A DNA stretch of 64,000 bases. It comes from Phaeodactylum tricornutum CCAP 1055/1 (Eukaryota; Bacillariophyta; Bacillariophyceae; Surirellales; Neidiaceae). The stretch covers positions 62,001 through 126,000 of the forward strand of contig NC_011689.1 in the NCBI RefSeq assembly GCF_000150955.2. The letters run 5' to 3'. The notes beneath the pieces were generated by a model. The model was not told the DNA's origin. It ran no database searches and saw only the letters and a program-made list of their open reading frames with translations. Numbering within the stretch: the stretch's first letter is position 1; every line of letters begins with the position of its first letter. This document shows, piece by piece, positions 11,264-22,174 of the stretch. Made by a program: the position numbers and the translations under genes.

Positions 11264-13216
11264 ATGCGACTCACACCTCGCGACAGTGGTGATAGTGGTG
11301 CAACCAAGAAAGCGAACCGTTCGTGCTTGTACTCGGGATCGATGAAGGCGTTGTCGAGAGCCTTCCTTACGCATTTGCTCGCTTGCTGGATCGGCTACCA
11401 GCTGGGGTTTTCCGTGCAAACTTCCGTCACCAAAACAAGCACGGAGCCCTTCGTCAACCGCGAAGGTGCAAGCAAAAACGGAGTTTCATGGATGAATGCT
11501 CGACACATGGAACAGCAAATGCAACACCCCCAAGCAGTTCAAGCATGTCCGAAACCAACGCCGTGTTCCTCACAGCCAGAATCCGCCAGCTTTGATCACG
11601 ACAACTTTATCCCGGCAGAGTATCGGAGTTTTGTGGCCGGTATGAGTCGGGTGGACCGGACGGACTTTGCCAGCCAGTACGATACTGGAATCCCGCTGGA
11701 CATTAAAGCAAAGGCGAACCAGAGATTGGAAAAACATCAACAAGCGCTTCTCCTTCATATGAGTCCCCTGAGTGTGCCGGATTTTATTTCGTATCGGCAA
11801 ACCAACAGTAGTACGGCGACGCGAGCTTTGCCGCTCCTATCCGCGGAGGACGCAACCCGCCACTGTCACGTTGTCCAGGTGGTTCACGTGCGGTCGACCT
11901 TACCACCCTTCCAACGCCACTGTGTGGCCATTGTGCCGCAATGGGATGACGACGCCACTGTGCACAAGTTTATGCGCGTCCCTGACGATTCTCACTTTGC
12001 GAGTGTAAGAACGGGTCACCGGAACGGGGCCCAGAACACTGGAGTCTTGAACGAATCGCTGCCCGCCCGGTACGTTTCCCGAACGCATACGGAAGGTGGG
12101 ATTTATACCTCGGTGCCGGGACCGGGTAGGCGCTATTGGGACGAGCTCGCGCAGTATCACGCCACACTGCCGACTTTTTTGAAACAGCTTGGTCCGATTG
12201 CCGACCAGGCGGCCCGGAACCAAACCATTGTTGTCATGACGTGCAATCAAGGTCAATCCGAATTGCTGGTCAATTTTGTCTGCAGCTGCACCCGTCGTGG
12301 TTTGCCAATATCACACGTTCTGGTATTTGCGACCGATACGGAAACCTACAAACTTGCCAAGTCACTGGGGCTACGAGCGTGGGATGTAACCAGTCTCCCG
12401 GGTGCGTTCGGGGTGCGCTCCTTCCCCACGAAAGCAGCCGATGCCTACGGCGATTTGACCTTTGCGGCACTCATGATGGCGAAAGTGTACTGCGTTCATG
12501 TGGTGTTACTACTCGGTTACAATGTCCTCTTTCAAGACGTCGACGTCATTTGGTATCAAGATCCCGTGCCGTACTTTGAGACGCACTGGACGACTATGGA
12601 TGTTATAATGCAGGACGACGGAGCCCGGACCAAGCGGTTTGCCCCTTATACGGGAAATTCTGGGTTTTACTTTGTGAGGAACAACGAGCGGTCCCTGTAT
12701 ACTTGGGCCGCACTCGCCCGTATGGGCGACACAGTTGCGGTGATGAAATCGCATCAAGCCGTCCTCAATACCGTCTTGGAACAGCAAGCTTCGTGGCGCG
12801 GACTGAAGGTGAAGACGTTGGGTCGATTCACGCCGGAGGGACTCTTGTTCCCGTGTGGGTTCCAATACCAGAAGCGTTTTGGTGTCTTCGAGCGGGCCGG
12901 TGACGACGGTAAAGTGGCTCCAATTGTAATGCATATGAGCTGGACGTACAACAAATCGGATAAGCTCAAATATATGAAACAAATGGGTGATTGGTACGCC
13001 CGGGATGTGTGCATACTGGACGAGGACATCGGCAATGCCAAGGCTGGCGAAGTAAAACTCGAACAGATTATCGCGACGGCTTCGGCCGAGGCAGCGATCG
13101 ACCATTGCTGTGAAGTAGATCCGATTGTGACTTGTTACTATCAAGACAAGCCCAGCAAAATACCTTGCAAGGACAGTCCAAAGAAGGAACCCAACGGGAT
13201 TCCTTTTTGGGAGTAA
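11264..13216 (+). CDS. GT77-type glycosyltransferase, type II membrane protein
   Basis: Transfers a sugar from a nucleotide sugar, probably in the Golgi. The 650-residue protein has a short cytosolic tail and a signal anchor at about residues 31-52 (LSRAFLTHLLACWIGYQLGF). A variable stem follows, then a Nucleotid_trans domain from about residue 320 (NQTIVVMTCNQGQSELLVNF). The metal/nucleotide-binding DxD is D425-V-D427 in FQDVDVIWY, followed by family features such as YTGNSGFYFVRNN and the QAVLN helix. Plant GT77 members add xylose, arabinose or galactose to wall polysaccharides and glycoproteins. The donor here cannot be told. The C-terminal cysteines (HCCEVDP, TCYYQ) fall outside the core domain. 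ATG 11264 is the first in frame. An ATG at 11342 just before the anchor is an alternative. Confidence 0.88.
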   Translation: MRLTPRDSGDSGATKKANRSCLYSGSMKALSRAFLTHLLACWIGYQLGFSVQTSVTKTSTEPFVNREGASKNGVSWMNARHMEQQMQHPQAVQACPKPTPCSSQPESASFDHDNFIPAEYRSFVAGMSRVDRTDFASQYDTGIPLDIKAKANQRLEKHQQALLLHMSPLSVPDFISYRQTNSSTATRALPLLSAEDATRHCHVVQVVHVRSTLPPFQRHCVAIVPQWDDDATVHKFMRVPDDSHFASVRTGHRNGAQNTGVLNESLPARYVSRTHTEGGIYTSVPGPGRRYWDELAQYHATLPTFLKQLGPIADQAARNQTIVVMTCNQGQSELLVNFVCSCTRRGLPISHVLVFATDTETYKLAKSLGLRAWDVTSLPGAFGVRSFPTKAADAYGDLTFAALMMAKVYCVHVVLLLGYNVLFQDVDVIWYQDPVPYFETHWTTMDVIMQDDGARTKRFAPYTGNSGFYFVRNNERSLYTWAALARMGDTVAVMKSHQAVLNTVLEQQASWRGLKVKTLGRFTPEGLLFPCGFQYQKRFGVFERAGDDGKVAPIVMHMSWTYNKSDKLKYMKQMGDWYARDVCILDEDIGNAKAGEVKLEQIIATASAEAAIDHCCEVDPIVTCYYQDKPSKIPCKDSPKKEPNGIPFWE

Positions 13217-14453
13217 TGAACGGAGGCCGTCGCGCTACTTGAGCGAAGGGTCAGAGGATCAATCATGATTACCTTTTGAGTCGATACACTGTGGACTGCC
13301 CGTGAAGCTTTGCTTGTATTGCGACGACACCAAAGCAGCTGTTGGTCGATTCTTATACTCTCTAGGATGGCGTCAAATGTTACAGTTAAAGCATCTGTCA
13401 ACCCTTTTTGGGTCGAGAAGACGCAAGTTTTGGTTGCTACCGGGCGTGCTTGCCGTTGATAAACACTACAGGGTTTTGCGAGTTAACTAAAAGTTTGTAA
13501 AGTATCAATGGCAGCTGTTGACTGAGAATTCTGCTGACGGCGACGCCAATCAAGGGCGAGGGTCAGTGGTTTTGGCCAGACGGAGGAGCGACCAAACAAA
13601 AACATCTGTGCCCATTCCAGTTCCGGCAAGGCCGCGTATATTTTATACACGTAAAAGGAAATGTCGCGTGCACGTTCGACCCGAACAAGGGTGACGATGA
13701 ATGTGCTGAGGTGTCACGTCGGTCAGATTGCTTGTTTATGGTTGACAACGTCGCAATAACTTCAAGGCGGAAACGAGGGAGGTACGATCGACGCCATGGT
13801 CGCCCTTGTAGTCGCGTGCTTTGTGAAAACGGACCAGGAGCAGAACCGTATCCGACACGGGGCCAGGCCGCACAGTAGTGTATTCATTATTGGGCCCCTC
13901 TCTACTAAATAGCTAGGGCCTAGCACCGGGCAACCTATAGATAGATTGTATTATTTAATAGAAAAAATGGCACTCGCGCGTTTGAATTTCCTCGTTAGGT
14001 GGGGAAACATGGCGGTATCCTTTCCGAAGAAACCCGCGTTTTCGTTTTGGGTCCCGTCTTCCTGGGATTCTTCGACATACGTCACTAGCCCGGAATGCGT
14101 CACGGGTGGAGGTCACCGGAACGGATTGGCGATTCGCAAGATGTTGATTGGCGGAAGTGTAGAAGTTGAAGAACGATTCTACGCAATTCTACGTGTCAGC
14201 CCGCAATTCAAGTTGCCACGTCACAAGTAGGGTGTGTGTAGAAACGTACGTATTCAAAGAGTCGAGCGTTCGACTACGAATCACTGGACTGGGCCCCCCT
14301 GTTGACGTCAACGCGAGGCAAAGGATCTCCGGTCGAACGTCACACAAAATAGATTTCTCACAATTCGAGTGCTATTGACTGTGTTCGCAGACAAGGTTTG
14401 CGAGTTTTCCGTAAAAGACCAACGACCAACGTTTCCACTCTTCCTTTTCTACC
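13217..14453. other. Intergenic, nothing recognised
   Basis: About 1.2 kb. It holds TNACWGTNA at 13380-13388 and a near-match (TTGACTGTG) at 14376-14384, about 70 bp before the next gene. A 94-codon ATG frame at about 13946-14230 has no support. Confidence 0.45.
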
Positions 14454-15491
14454 ATGTCGTTCATGAAAAAGACAGGCAAGGCCTTGGCCGACGTGATTCC
14501 CGGCTTGGGCAAGTTCACGTTCGATTCGGATCTCGGCACGGTGTTTATCACGTCCGGAACCGGAGTGATTGGTTACCGTGTGGCGCTCAGTCTCCTCGAA
14601 GCGGGGCACAAGTCTGTGCGTGTCGGTATCTGGTACGGTGATCGTCAGATTGGCGGTGACGACAAGTCCTTTGCGCAAAAGTGCGCCGAAACTCTCGAAG
14701 CCAAGGGCGCCGAAGTCGTCGACTTTGACTGGGGCAACGAAGCAAGCTTTGAAAACGCGCTCAGCGGCGCCAAGACGGTCTTCTGCACCATCCCGCACAT
14801 GGATCACTGGTCCGACGTCTTCCCTACCTTTCTCAAAAAGTCCAAGGAAAAGAAGGTCGAGCATTTCATCAAGGTCTCCTTCTTGCGCAAGGGCGCCGCG
14901 GCCGAACGCTACCGTTCCAACGTGCAGTTTGCCGAGTTCCACGGCACCTGTGACGACATTCTCGAACACGCCAAGTCCGACTCGCGCATTTCCTACACCA
15001 TCCTCTGCGCGTCGCATCTCATGAGTACCCCCCTTATTCATCAAGGAAAGATGCTCCGCGAAGATCACAAGTTCATTACGGCGTCCTACGGGATGGGAGT
15101 CAACTACGTGAGTCCCAACGATATTGCCGACGCTGCCGTGGTGGTCCTCATGGACCGCAAAACACACCGCAACAAGGTCTACAATCTCTCCGGACCTGGT
15201 CCCATTACTGATCGTCAAGTCAGTCGCCTCTTGACCGAATTTTACGGCACAAACATTCAGCACATTGAAATGGGCTACCACGACTACAAGAAGGATGTCA
15301 AGGCCCGTGGCTTGCCCGATTGGCTCGTACGGGACTCGGCGGAATTTGAAAAAATGAAGGCCTCCGGAGTCGACGAGCTCTCGAGCTCGTACTCGCCCGA
15401 TCTCGAAAAGATTATCGGCAAGAAACCGGAAACCTTCAAGGACTATTTGCAGAACAAGTCCTGCATGCGACCTGGTGCCACGTTTCCGTAA
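14454..15491 (+). CDS. NmrA-like NAD(P)-binding oxidoreductase
   Basis: This 345-residue atypical short-chain dehydrogenase has a Rossmann fold starting at residue 29. The nucleotide-binding turn is VFITSGTGVIGYRVA, a variant of the GxxGxxG seen in NmrA/QorB proteins. The family uses NAD(P)H to reduce quinones or enones, or senses the redox state without catalysis. The canonical YxxxK pair is not obvious, which fits NmrA-like members. Other family-like parts are VEHFIKVSFLRKGA, the SYTILCASHLM strand and the YNLSGPGPITDRQ block. No targeting peptide is seen, so it is probably cytosolic. Codon use is strongly GC- and C-ending, with large open frames on the opposite strand, which suggests high expression. 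Confidence 0.82.
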   Translation: MSFMKKTGKALADVIPGLGKFTFDSDLGTVFITSGTGVIGYRVALSLLEAGHKSVRVGIWYGDRQIGGDDKSFAQKCAETLEAKGAEVVDFDWGNEASFENALSGAKTVFCTIPHMDHWSDVFPTFLKKSKEKKVEHFIKVSFLRKGAAAERYRSNVQFAEFHGTCDDILEHAKSDSRISYTILCASHLMSTPLIHQGKMLREDHKFITASYGMGVNYVSPNDIADAAVVVLMDRKTHRNKVYNLSGPGPITDRQVSRLLTEFYGTNIQHIEMGYHDYKKDVKARGLPDWLVRDSAEFEKMKASGVDELSSSYSPDLEKIIGKKPETFKDYLQNKSCMRPGATFP

Positions 15492-16914
15492 CTATTTGAC
15501 GGAATGGACGAAACTTACACGGACGGGTAGTGTTGGGCTGTCGTGGTTGGAGGTGGTGGACTGGGAAGGATGGAAAGAGTAGTCTGGATAGCAAAAGTGT
15601 CGGTATTGTACCAGAAAAACACAACTTTGATCATGCGTTGTGGGACGAGGAAAGTGTCCAACGAGCTTCGACGATGATTGAATTGTCGTTGCATGTGGCC
15701 ACGGCTGTATTGTTGGTGCTGTTGGGCTGGGCGTTGGGTTTACTACACTCGTGATGTGTGAAACGGACTGGGCGGCTGGTGGCGGTACAAGCGTTTAGTC
15801 TAGAGTATACGTAAAATATAAGCAGTAAATCGAAAAAAGACTAAAGAGTACAGGATGGAAAAGTCGCTGTGGAACTTTGGAGCATATGCGATAGGACGGA
15901 CGTTCTTTTCCGTGCCCCATTGTCCTCCTTCGATATGGGGGAAAAGAACGTGTAGTGGCACTTACAAATAGGATGACTAGTAGAGAGGCTCCTCTCTTTG
16001 ATTTTTCAGCGACCGCCTGCCTTGAATTTGCAATTTGTTTTGATCCCCTCTCTAATAGACTGCTACCCTCTAGAAGAATACAATCAACCTACTCACCGTC
16101 AACCGTCACCACTGCTACCATAGCGTATGGTATTTCTATTGCATATATATACTTAGCTAAAAAAGTAGCATCTACGCTTTAGAGACTAGATCACTGATAA
16201 TTCCAAGTGCCGCTAATTTCAATCGTTCGAAAATGAAACGCGATCCGATTGGAAATAAATGGGAAAGAAATAGAAATCTATTCCGAGTCAACGGACGAAT
16301 CAACGTAAGATTGATGAATTGGTAGGCTGCTTTTTACGTGGCGTGCATCAATCGGTCTAAGTAGCTCGGTATCGGACCAACTGTCATATCCCTAATCGTT
16401 TGCCGATCGGTGCCGAGTCGTGCTTCCGGCTGACGTACACTCACATTTTGCATCGTTCTGCCAACCGAGAGAGATCTACGCCGTTTCCTGATTTTTTTCG
16501 GACCTTAACGGCTCCGATTCTCGAAACGCGCAATAGTCAGCACGCTTCCGACCAACCGACTATACCTAGTATATTTCGTACTTTCTGTCACCGCCTTTCG
16601 CCTCCTTTACTACTACCTATTTCACTGGACCGACACGGAACAAGTTATCGCGCACCGGCAATTATCCTCTCAACCGACTGATCTGTCTCCCTCCGGATCC
16701 GTTTGGGCTACGATTTCCACTCGCTTTCTCACAATTTGAGTCTTACGTCTCGATCTACAATTTTCACTGCCGGAAAGCTCCCATTGATCAAAGATCAACT
16801 AAACAACTGCCATCCATAGCATCCATAGCATTTGAACGCCAGTTGCATCAATCTTGTTTGTCGTCTTTGCATCTGACACGACCAGCACTCTATATCCATA
16901 CAGCCCAACACACA
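15492..16914. other. Intergenic, nothing recognised
   Basis: About 1.4 kb. It contains the 3' region of the oxidoreductase gene and the leader of the protease gene. Frames near 15530 and 16400 were considered and rejected. Confidence 0.5.
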
Positions 16915-18236
16915 ATGTCACCCCGTTCCTTATCCAACGCTCTCGATGGTCCACAACATCACGCCGTTACCTACGATACCGAGTGGGGACACAGTACGAA
17001 TGTTGGTGGCAGTAAAAATCGTAACTATGATGCGTCGGAAGACCATTTTTCCACCACAAGTACGCCGGGATTTTGCCGAGATACGTTTTGCACACGTTCG
17101 TGTGGTTGCTTGTTTCGATGGATGATCCTCGCCATTATGGCGATTGGTATTTCCGCTGCTTTGCTAGTCATTTACACCGGGGGCGGGGACCCCTTGGACT
17201 TTTTCGTCCAAGAAGACCCGCCGGGGCGTCTCGAGGCCCATCAATGGGATAACCGCGCCACCCCGGGACGGCTCGATCTATTCCTCATGAACAGCTGTGA
17301 AGATCGCTGGACTCCGGCTTTTGATCGGTACGTGCGGGAATGGAACGAAGACGGCACGCCGGATGTGCTATCCCTGACCTCGCAGAAGTTTCCGCATGAT
17401 CCCGACTGTGCCGAATATAATGACCGTATGAACGTGTGTAACGGAAACTATGGACCCACCGATTGGCGTGGAATCAACGTTGTCTTTTTGCAGAACGATT
17501 TCATAATCTTGTCCGTCGCGAAACTTAACGACTATCACCTTGACCGGGAAAGTGAAGCTCAAAAACTCTATACCATGTGTCACGAGATTGGTACGTATTG
17601 AGGAACAATAAGGGCTGGCGAATGACTTCACTCCGTTTCGTTCCGAATTTATGCAACCGGCAAACTCATACTGTCGACTCGATTGCTTATACAGGTCACG
17701 GGTTTGGGTTGCCGCATACGGACGAGAATTATTTCAACCGAGATCGAGGTGACTGCATGGACTACACCACCAGGCCGCAGAATAATCTGGCTCCGGGACA
17801 ATTCAATTTCCAGGTTTTGAACGAATTATACGGTATTCCCGTCAGCCAAACTAGTCTTTCGGAAGCATCCACATCGACACTTGTTGACAGCGTCAATAGC
17901 AGTGGTGAAACAACCGATGTAGAAGACAGCAGCACCGGTACTGCAGGAGAAACCAACAATAACAACAACGAAGATCACGGAGAGGAGGAGGAAGAAGGAG
18001 AAGAAGAAGATGATCGCCGGCGTCTCCGACGGCTTTCAGAAACAATCCCCGCTGAAATTTACAGCACGTACAAAATGGCGTTGCAGGCAATAGAAACAGA
18101 AAGCATTCCCAATGTATTATCGATCCCCGGCGCGGAAGTGATCCGCGTGGGTCCGAAAGGAGAATCATTCACTTTGGATTTGGGCAGTGGATACTCGGTG
18201 GAAATCCATAAATTGCTCGCCTATCCAGAAGCATGA
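16915..18236 (+). CDS. Membrane-anchored metzincin-type zinc protease, two exons
   Basis: The coding sequence is join(16915..17590,17695..18236), 405 residues. The 104-nt intron 17591-17694 (GTACGT...ACAG) splits the glycine codon of the zinc site. Splicing gives HEIGHGFGLPH, a perfect HExxHxxGxxH with H223, E224, H227 and H233. A Met-turn candidate DCMDY (M247) follows. These features place it among metzincins (M10/M12-like), though the exact family is unclear. A transmembrane segment lies at about residues 75-100 (MILAIMAIGISAALLVIY) after a cysteine-rich stretch (CRDTFCTRSCGC), so the catalytic domain should be outside or lumenal. A low-complexity acidic tail (GEEEEEGEEEDD) follows the catalytic domain. 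ATG 16915 (MSPRSLSN) is the first ATG; the frame upstream opens only at TTG. Reading through the intron stops four codons after the first zinc ligands. Confidence 0.85.
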
Positions 18237-18510
18237 CGAGAAGAGGTACTCCCGATTGGAGCCTGCCAGACCCCTTACTGTGTTGTTTGCCCAACTACAT
18301 CTTTTGGGTAAAAAATTAGATTGTATCTTGTACTCCTAGAATTAAAATTTTGGAAACGCATACGTTGCGAAGCTCAGGTATATATCGTCGTCAAGAACGA
18401 CCACAACAGTGAAAATAGCAACAAGGAGTTAATCCGGTATTGTCATACCAAGTAGTCTTTTGTTGAGCTTCCATAACAAAATCACATCACGATTTGGCGG
18501 CCGAGCGAAA

Positions 18511-20715
18511 TTAGCTTTTTCGCTTCTTCATGAAGGGCTTGTCGTCCAAGTTGCGAATTGCTATTTCGTCCCAGACACCGTCCCGTAGCATACGGACAGC
18601 CGCATCCAATTTGGCCGAAGGTAGTCTCGAAATGGACAAGACCGATCCAAACCTCTCTCCTTTTCGGAACAAGACAAAGGCCGGCACGGCGTCTACTTGT
18701 AATGCACGACCCAGCGCCTTGCCCACTTGGCCAGAAGCATCCGCCTTGGCGTAAAAAATGGCCTGCTCACCGTCCTTTTTCGATTCGCTGATATCGTGCT
18801 GGCGTGCCAACCGACGGTACTGCGGTGACAAATAGCGACAAGTTCGACAAAAGGGTGCCGATAGGAATAGTATGCAATCGGCTTTCGTCTCAATGATTCC
18901 TTTTTGCAATCCAGAGACACCAACAACGGATCGAATATAAGGACTTGCGTCGGCCGCGGCTGCTTCGGCCGCAGCCTTCTCTTGTTGAAGTTGCAAAGCA
19001 TCTTTACCCATGCTTCGTAACGGCGGTGCAGCAACCATCATTCCATCCAGAGTCTCCTCGTCCTCGTCGTCCATATCGCCCGCCCCACCACTGACATCCT
19101 CTACCGTGGGGAAGCCGTATCGGGTTGTTGTAGCTCCATTGCTATCGCGTGGCCATGTGGTGGCTTCAAAGAATTCTCCCATACTCCAACCTTGAACTGC
19201 CACGCTGTCTGGAGTTTTTGTAATAGGCAACTTGGGCCATTGCCAGGACTTGGAAGAGGCATCCTGGACGTGCAGAGTAAGTAATTGTGCCACAGTGGTC
19301 CCTAGTTGTGCAGGTGGTGCAAACCAAGCAGCACGCTGCGGTGCTGCCTGCAATTTTTGCGCGTGCGTTTTGGCCTTGCCAGGCCCCCAAAGCACTCCTT
19401 CTTGCCCGATGAGGGCCTGCGAGGTGGATTCGATGGATACGTATACGTCACATCCGTGTTGTTGCGATAGTAGACGCAAAACAGAGCTCTGAATCCCTCT
19501 TTCGTGTTCATTCCCAACCGTATCTAGGAGCGCGTCAAACCTTCCTACGACATTGGCAAACCCCAACTCCAGTTCACCGACTGCCGGTGTCAGTACTTTG
19601 ATGTCGCTTTTCTTGCTGTCGGGAATTTTCGCTTTAATAGCTGTATTTGTCGTGACTAGGGTGACGTGTACCCCGAGTCTGTCCAAGGCGTTGGCCGCCC
19701 ACATAGCTCGTTCGTTTCCGCCTACCACAACGACCTTTCCCATATCCGACGTTTGTGTGAAGGATACATCGTCAGCTCCACCGATGCCTTTCAGTACGAA
19801 GGGACGAGGCAAGACCGCATGGATGGCCACCGATCGAAAGTAGGTAGCAACAGCTTGATCGTCCGACACTTCGTCGGGTATCCGAGCTACTGAGTCCGCG
19901 TACAGCACAACAGCGCCATCAGTGAGGTTGTCCTTCGTAGTAGGTCCTACTTGCGGCATACGTTGCATCCCAATTACACGTTGTTCGTTTTGCGATCTTT
20001 GCGCCGATGCGCTCGCCATATTGACGATGCCGGTTACAATTCGCATACAACCAAAGGGTGTGGACGGTATGGAAGTTGGCGGTGTGAACGATTTGGTCCC
20101 GTTGACTCCTTTTTTTTGTTTCTGAGCGTCGGTTTCGCGGGCTTGTTTCTCTTGCCGTTCGAGTAGCATTTTGACACTCCACCATTCGGCGCCATCTAGA
20201 ACGGCCCACTGACGACTGTGAACCATCGCAAGTTTTACGTATTCCTGCGAAGCCCACGGTGGTGTATCCACGGTACCGCTGTGCACGTTAGTGGCATTGA
20301 TAATGGGACTCGTCGCGTTCACTTCGTAGACGTTCGTGGCATTGACAATGGGTTTCGTCGCGTTCACTTCGGAGACGTTAGTTGCATTGATAATGGGACT
20401 CGTCGCGTTCATGTCGTCCCGTCGGTCGGATTCGGCGGGTCGATTGCGTTTCGTACTGGCGGAACGCGCCGATAGCGGCGTTTGTTGCTGGGATGCATTG
20501 TCCGGAAAGCGATGCGGACGACGAGAGCTTTCACCCGTCGACACTATTCTTGTTCCAGTAGCCGTTCCGCTGGAACGGATCGGCGCCGGATGCAGGATCC
20601 AAGCCACGGCGGAGCCTGCCGCACGGAATCCCAGCGACGCCACCACCAGGCAGAGCCCAAGCACCGGTCGAGGTAGGTACCGCCGATGCCGACGACACTT
20701 AGAACACTCTCCCAT
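18511..20715 (-). CDS. Plastid-targeted Rossmann-domain / thioredoxin fusion protein
   Basis: The 734-residue protein starts with a signal peptide and an ASAF-like junction (AGSAVA then WILHPAP, aromatic at +1), which predicts import into the diatom plastid. Residues about 100-145 are three imperfect copies of an INATN-xx-VNATSP repeat rich in N-glycosylation-like NAT triplets. The middle (about 320-500) resembles the NAD(P)-binding half of medium-chain dehydrogenases or an atypical SDR (VVVVGGNERAMWAANAL, FDALLDTVGNE). The C-terminus is a thioredoxin domain with active-site C623-R-T-C626 and the cis-proline motif VDAVPAFVLF. The likely role is a redox-linked plastid oxidoreductase or redox sensor; the substrate is unknown. 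The final KPFMKKRKS is basic. The fusion could be stramenopile-specific (inference). Confidence 0.82.
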   Translation of the reverse strand: MGECSKCRRHRRYLPRPVLGLCLVVASLGFRAAGSAVAWILHPAPIRSSGTATGTRIVSTGESSRRPHRFPDNASQQQTPLSARSASTKRNRPAESDRRDDMNATSPIINATNVSEVNATKPIVNATNVYEVNATSPIINATNVHSGTVDTPPWASQEYVKLAMVHSRQWAVLDGAEWWSVKMLLERQEKQARETDAQKQKKGVNGTKSFTPPTSIPSTPFGCMRIVTGIVNMASASAQRSQNEQRVIGMQRMPQVGPTTKDNLTDGAVVLYADSVARIPDEVSDDQAVATYFRSVAIHAVLPRPFVLKGIGGADDVSFTQTSDMGKVVVVGGNERAMWAANALDRLGVHVTLVTTNTAIKAKIPDSKKSDIKVLTPAVGELELGFANVVGRFDALLDTVGNEHERGIQSSVLRLLSQQHGCDVYVSIESTSQALIGQEGVLWGPGKAKTHAQKLQAAPQRAAWFAPPAQLGTTVAQLLTLHVQDASSKSWQWPKLPITKTPDSVAVQGWSMGEFFEATTWPRDSNGATTTRYGFPTVEDVSGGAGDMDDEDEETLDGMMVAAPPLRSMGKDALQLQQEKAAAEAAAADASPYIRSVVGVSGLQKGIIETKADCILFLSAPFCRTCRYLSPQYRRLARQHDISESKKDGEQAIFYAKADASGQVGKALGRALQVDAVPAFVLFRKGERFGSVLSISRLPSAKLDAAVRMLRDGVWDEIAIRNLDDKPFMKKRKS
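20281..20412. repeat. Tandem minisatellite inside the Rossmann-thioredoxin gene
   Basis: About three imperfect copies of a 45-48 bp unit, recognisable by GCATTGATAATGGGACTCGT and a variant (GCATTGACAATGGGTTTCGT). It stays in frame and encodes the NAT-rich peptide repeat just after the transit peptide. Confidence 0.7.
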
Positions 20716-21859
20716 GAAGGCTTCTTATAATTAATGTCGAGAGCGCTGTATAGGTATATTAGGCTGTGCGTCGTCTTGGTGTCGTTCTACAGAGAGCAGA
20801 AGCCGTTGAAGATCGTTGACTGTGAATGGTTGACTTCAAAGGCCTTGTGGCGATGTGCCTACTGATGCGTGTATCCTTCTGTCCTTCTATCCAATGGTAG
20901 CCAGTGATTTGGTGGTTCGTATGCTGTGACGAATAGCGCTACGTGCGGTACAGCGTCTCGTTTAGATGACCCTACTTATAGTAGCAAATCCAACGATCCA
21001 GCTTAATTTCTTTCCGAAGGTCGGAGCCGTTGTAATCTCGTCCCCACAACGTCCCGAGTACTCTTTCTGGACTGCTCCCGACTCCCTCCACGTCTCTAGA
21101 TATCACACGACAGTAGAGTATACCAAGAGACGAAGGAGCCACCGTGCAGTGACGCGACAGGCGTAGAACGGGGGGCCGAGGTTGAGTATTTGAGGATAGC
21201 AACCCCAAAGTGAGCTGCCGAATCTGCCAGCTTGATACCCGAAGGCTTTGTGCGTCCGGTATGGGGTGGGGCCTTTCTGACACCAAAAACCCGGATCCGG
21301 GATACCTACCCCACTAACTTTAGCGTTGTCAATGAAGAAATGGCCAAAGTCACTAGACAGAATATAGATACATTTACAGTTAGTCCTAGTGTAAACAATT
21401 TTGAAATGATAGAGAGTAGGCGCTGGAGATCGAACACGAGATGGAGGTGACAGAAGACAACCGGTAGAAAAAGAAGCCCTAACCCTTGCTGGTGGATTCC
21501 AATTTGGAGAAAAAGCCTAACTGTAACAACAATCTTTCCATGGATGATGTTGTTGATTTGAACTGTCGGAATATAAGTGTCAACTTCCCTGGCGACTAGT
21601 GCAGCGAATCTGCATACAAGAAAGTATCTAACTGTAAAATACAAGAAATTACGTTTGTTTACGTCTCACTATATATGAAGGAAGGTAGGTAGGTAGAACG
21701 GAAGGTTGGTAGTTGGCTCCTTGCAACCATCACTACCAAACCTCCCGCTTCATTTCGATCCTTTTTCTCCTCCCTCAATACGCCAAAACGTTAAGGCGCA
21801 TACCCGGCTATTTTCCTTCCTTTCTTGCAAATAAGGCACGGAATGGTTCCATGAAATTT
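20716..21859. other. Intergenic with several TNACWGTNA sites
   Basis: No supported gene. TNACWGTNA occurs at 20817-20825, 21374-21382, 21518-21526 and 21629-21637, and a GTAGGTAGGTAG run near 21686. The first lies about 100 bp upstream of the minus-strand fusion gene. Confidence 0.5.
20817..20825. promoter_or_regulatory. TNACWGTNA palindrome
   Basis: TGACTGTGA, about 100 bp upstream of the start codon of the minus-strand Rossmann-thioredoxin gene. Confidence 0.4.
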
Positions 21860-22174
21860 CTAGTTGCGAACGAAATCGGCCGCAAAGATAAAGACGAACA
21901 TGTAGACGAACCACATGTAGGGGTTGAGTGGAGACAACAGCCGTCCAATACTCGTGGACGCTTCCTTTTCTTCCTCGGTAATGACTTTCTTGTTGGGCGG
22001 ACGAATAGCAGCCAAGCCCGTTGAGGAAGTCAACGCTGGGTGCGGGTCGCCAGTCGGAAGCGTTCGGCCCGTAGTGACTCCGGGATGGACAATTCGCGCC
22101 GGTAAGGGTGTCCCACTCTGAAACGCATCCACTCCACCCAGTAATACAAAGATGATCAGCGTAATTCGAAGCAT
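21860..22174 (-). CDS. Small plastid-targeted single-pass membrane protein
   Basis: This 104-residue protein has a strong N-terminal signal peptide (LRITLIIFVLLGG) ending at VDA-FQSG, the ASAF-like site with phenylalanine at +1 typical of diatom plastid precursors. The middle is Pro/Thr-rich. A single membrane segment (NPYMWFVYMFVFIFAADFV) sits at the extreme C-terminus. Size and layout suit a small thylakoid or envelope subunit, but I do not recognise a family. It is divergent from the next gene, sharing a 460-bp upstream region. Confidence 0.65.
   Translation of the reverse strand: MLRITLIIFVLLGGVDAFQSGTPLPARIVHPGVTTGRTLPTGDPHPALTSSTGLAAIRPPNKKVITEEEKEASTSIGRLLSPLNPYMWFVYMFVFIFAADFVRN

Noticed and set aside
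14358-15281. 307-codon frame antisense to the NmrA-like gene
   Set aside because: An artefact of strong third-position codon bias on the coding strand. The peptide has no domain.
15530-15754. Open frame with a hydrophobic C-terminus downstream of the NmrA-like gene
   Set aside because: The frame starts at GTG. The only ATG gives 26 residues. It is most likely 3' untranslated DNA.
16400-16681. 93-codon open frame before the protease gene
   Set aside because: No ATG start context or domain; low-complexity leader-like sequence.
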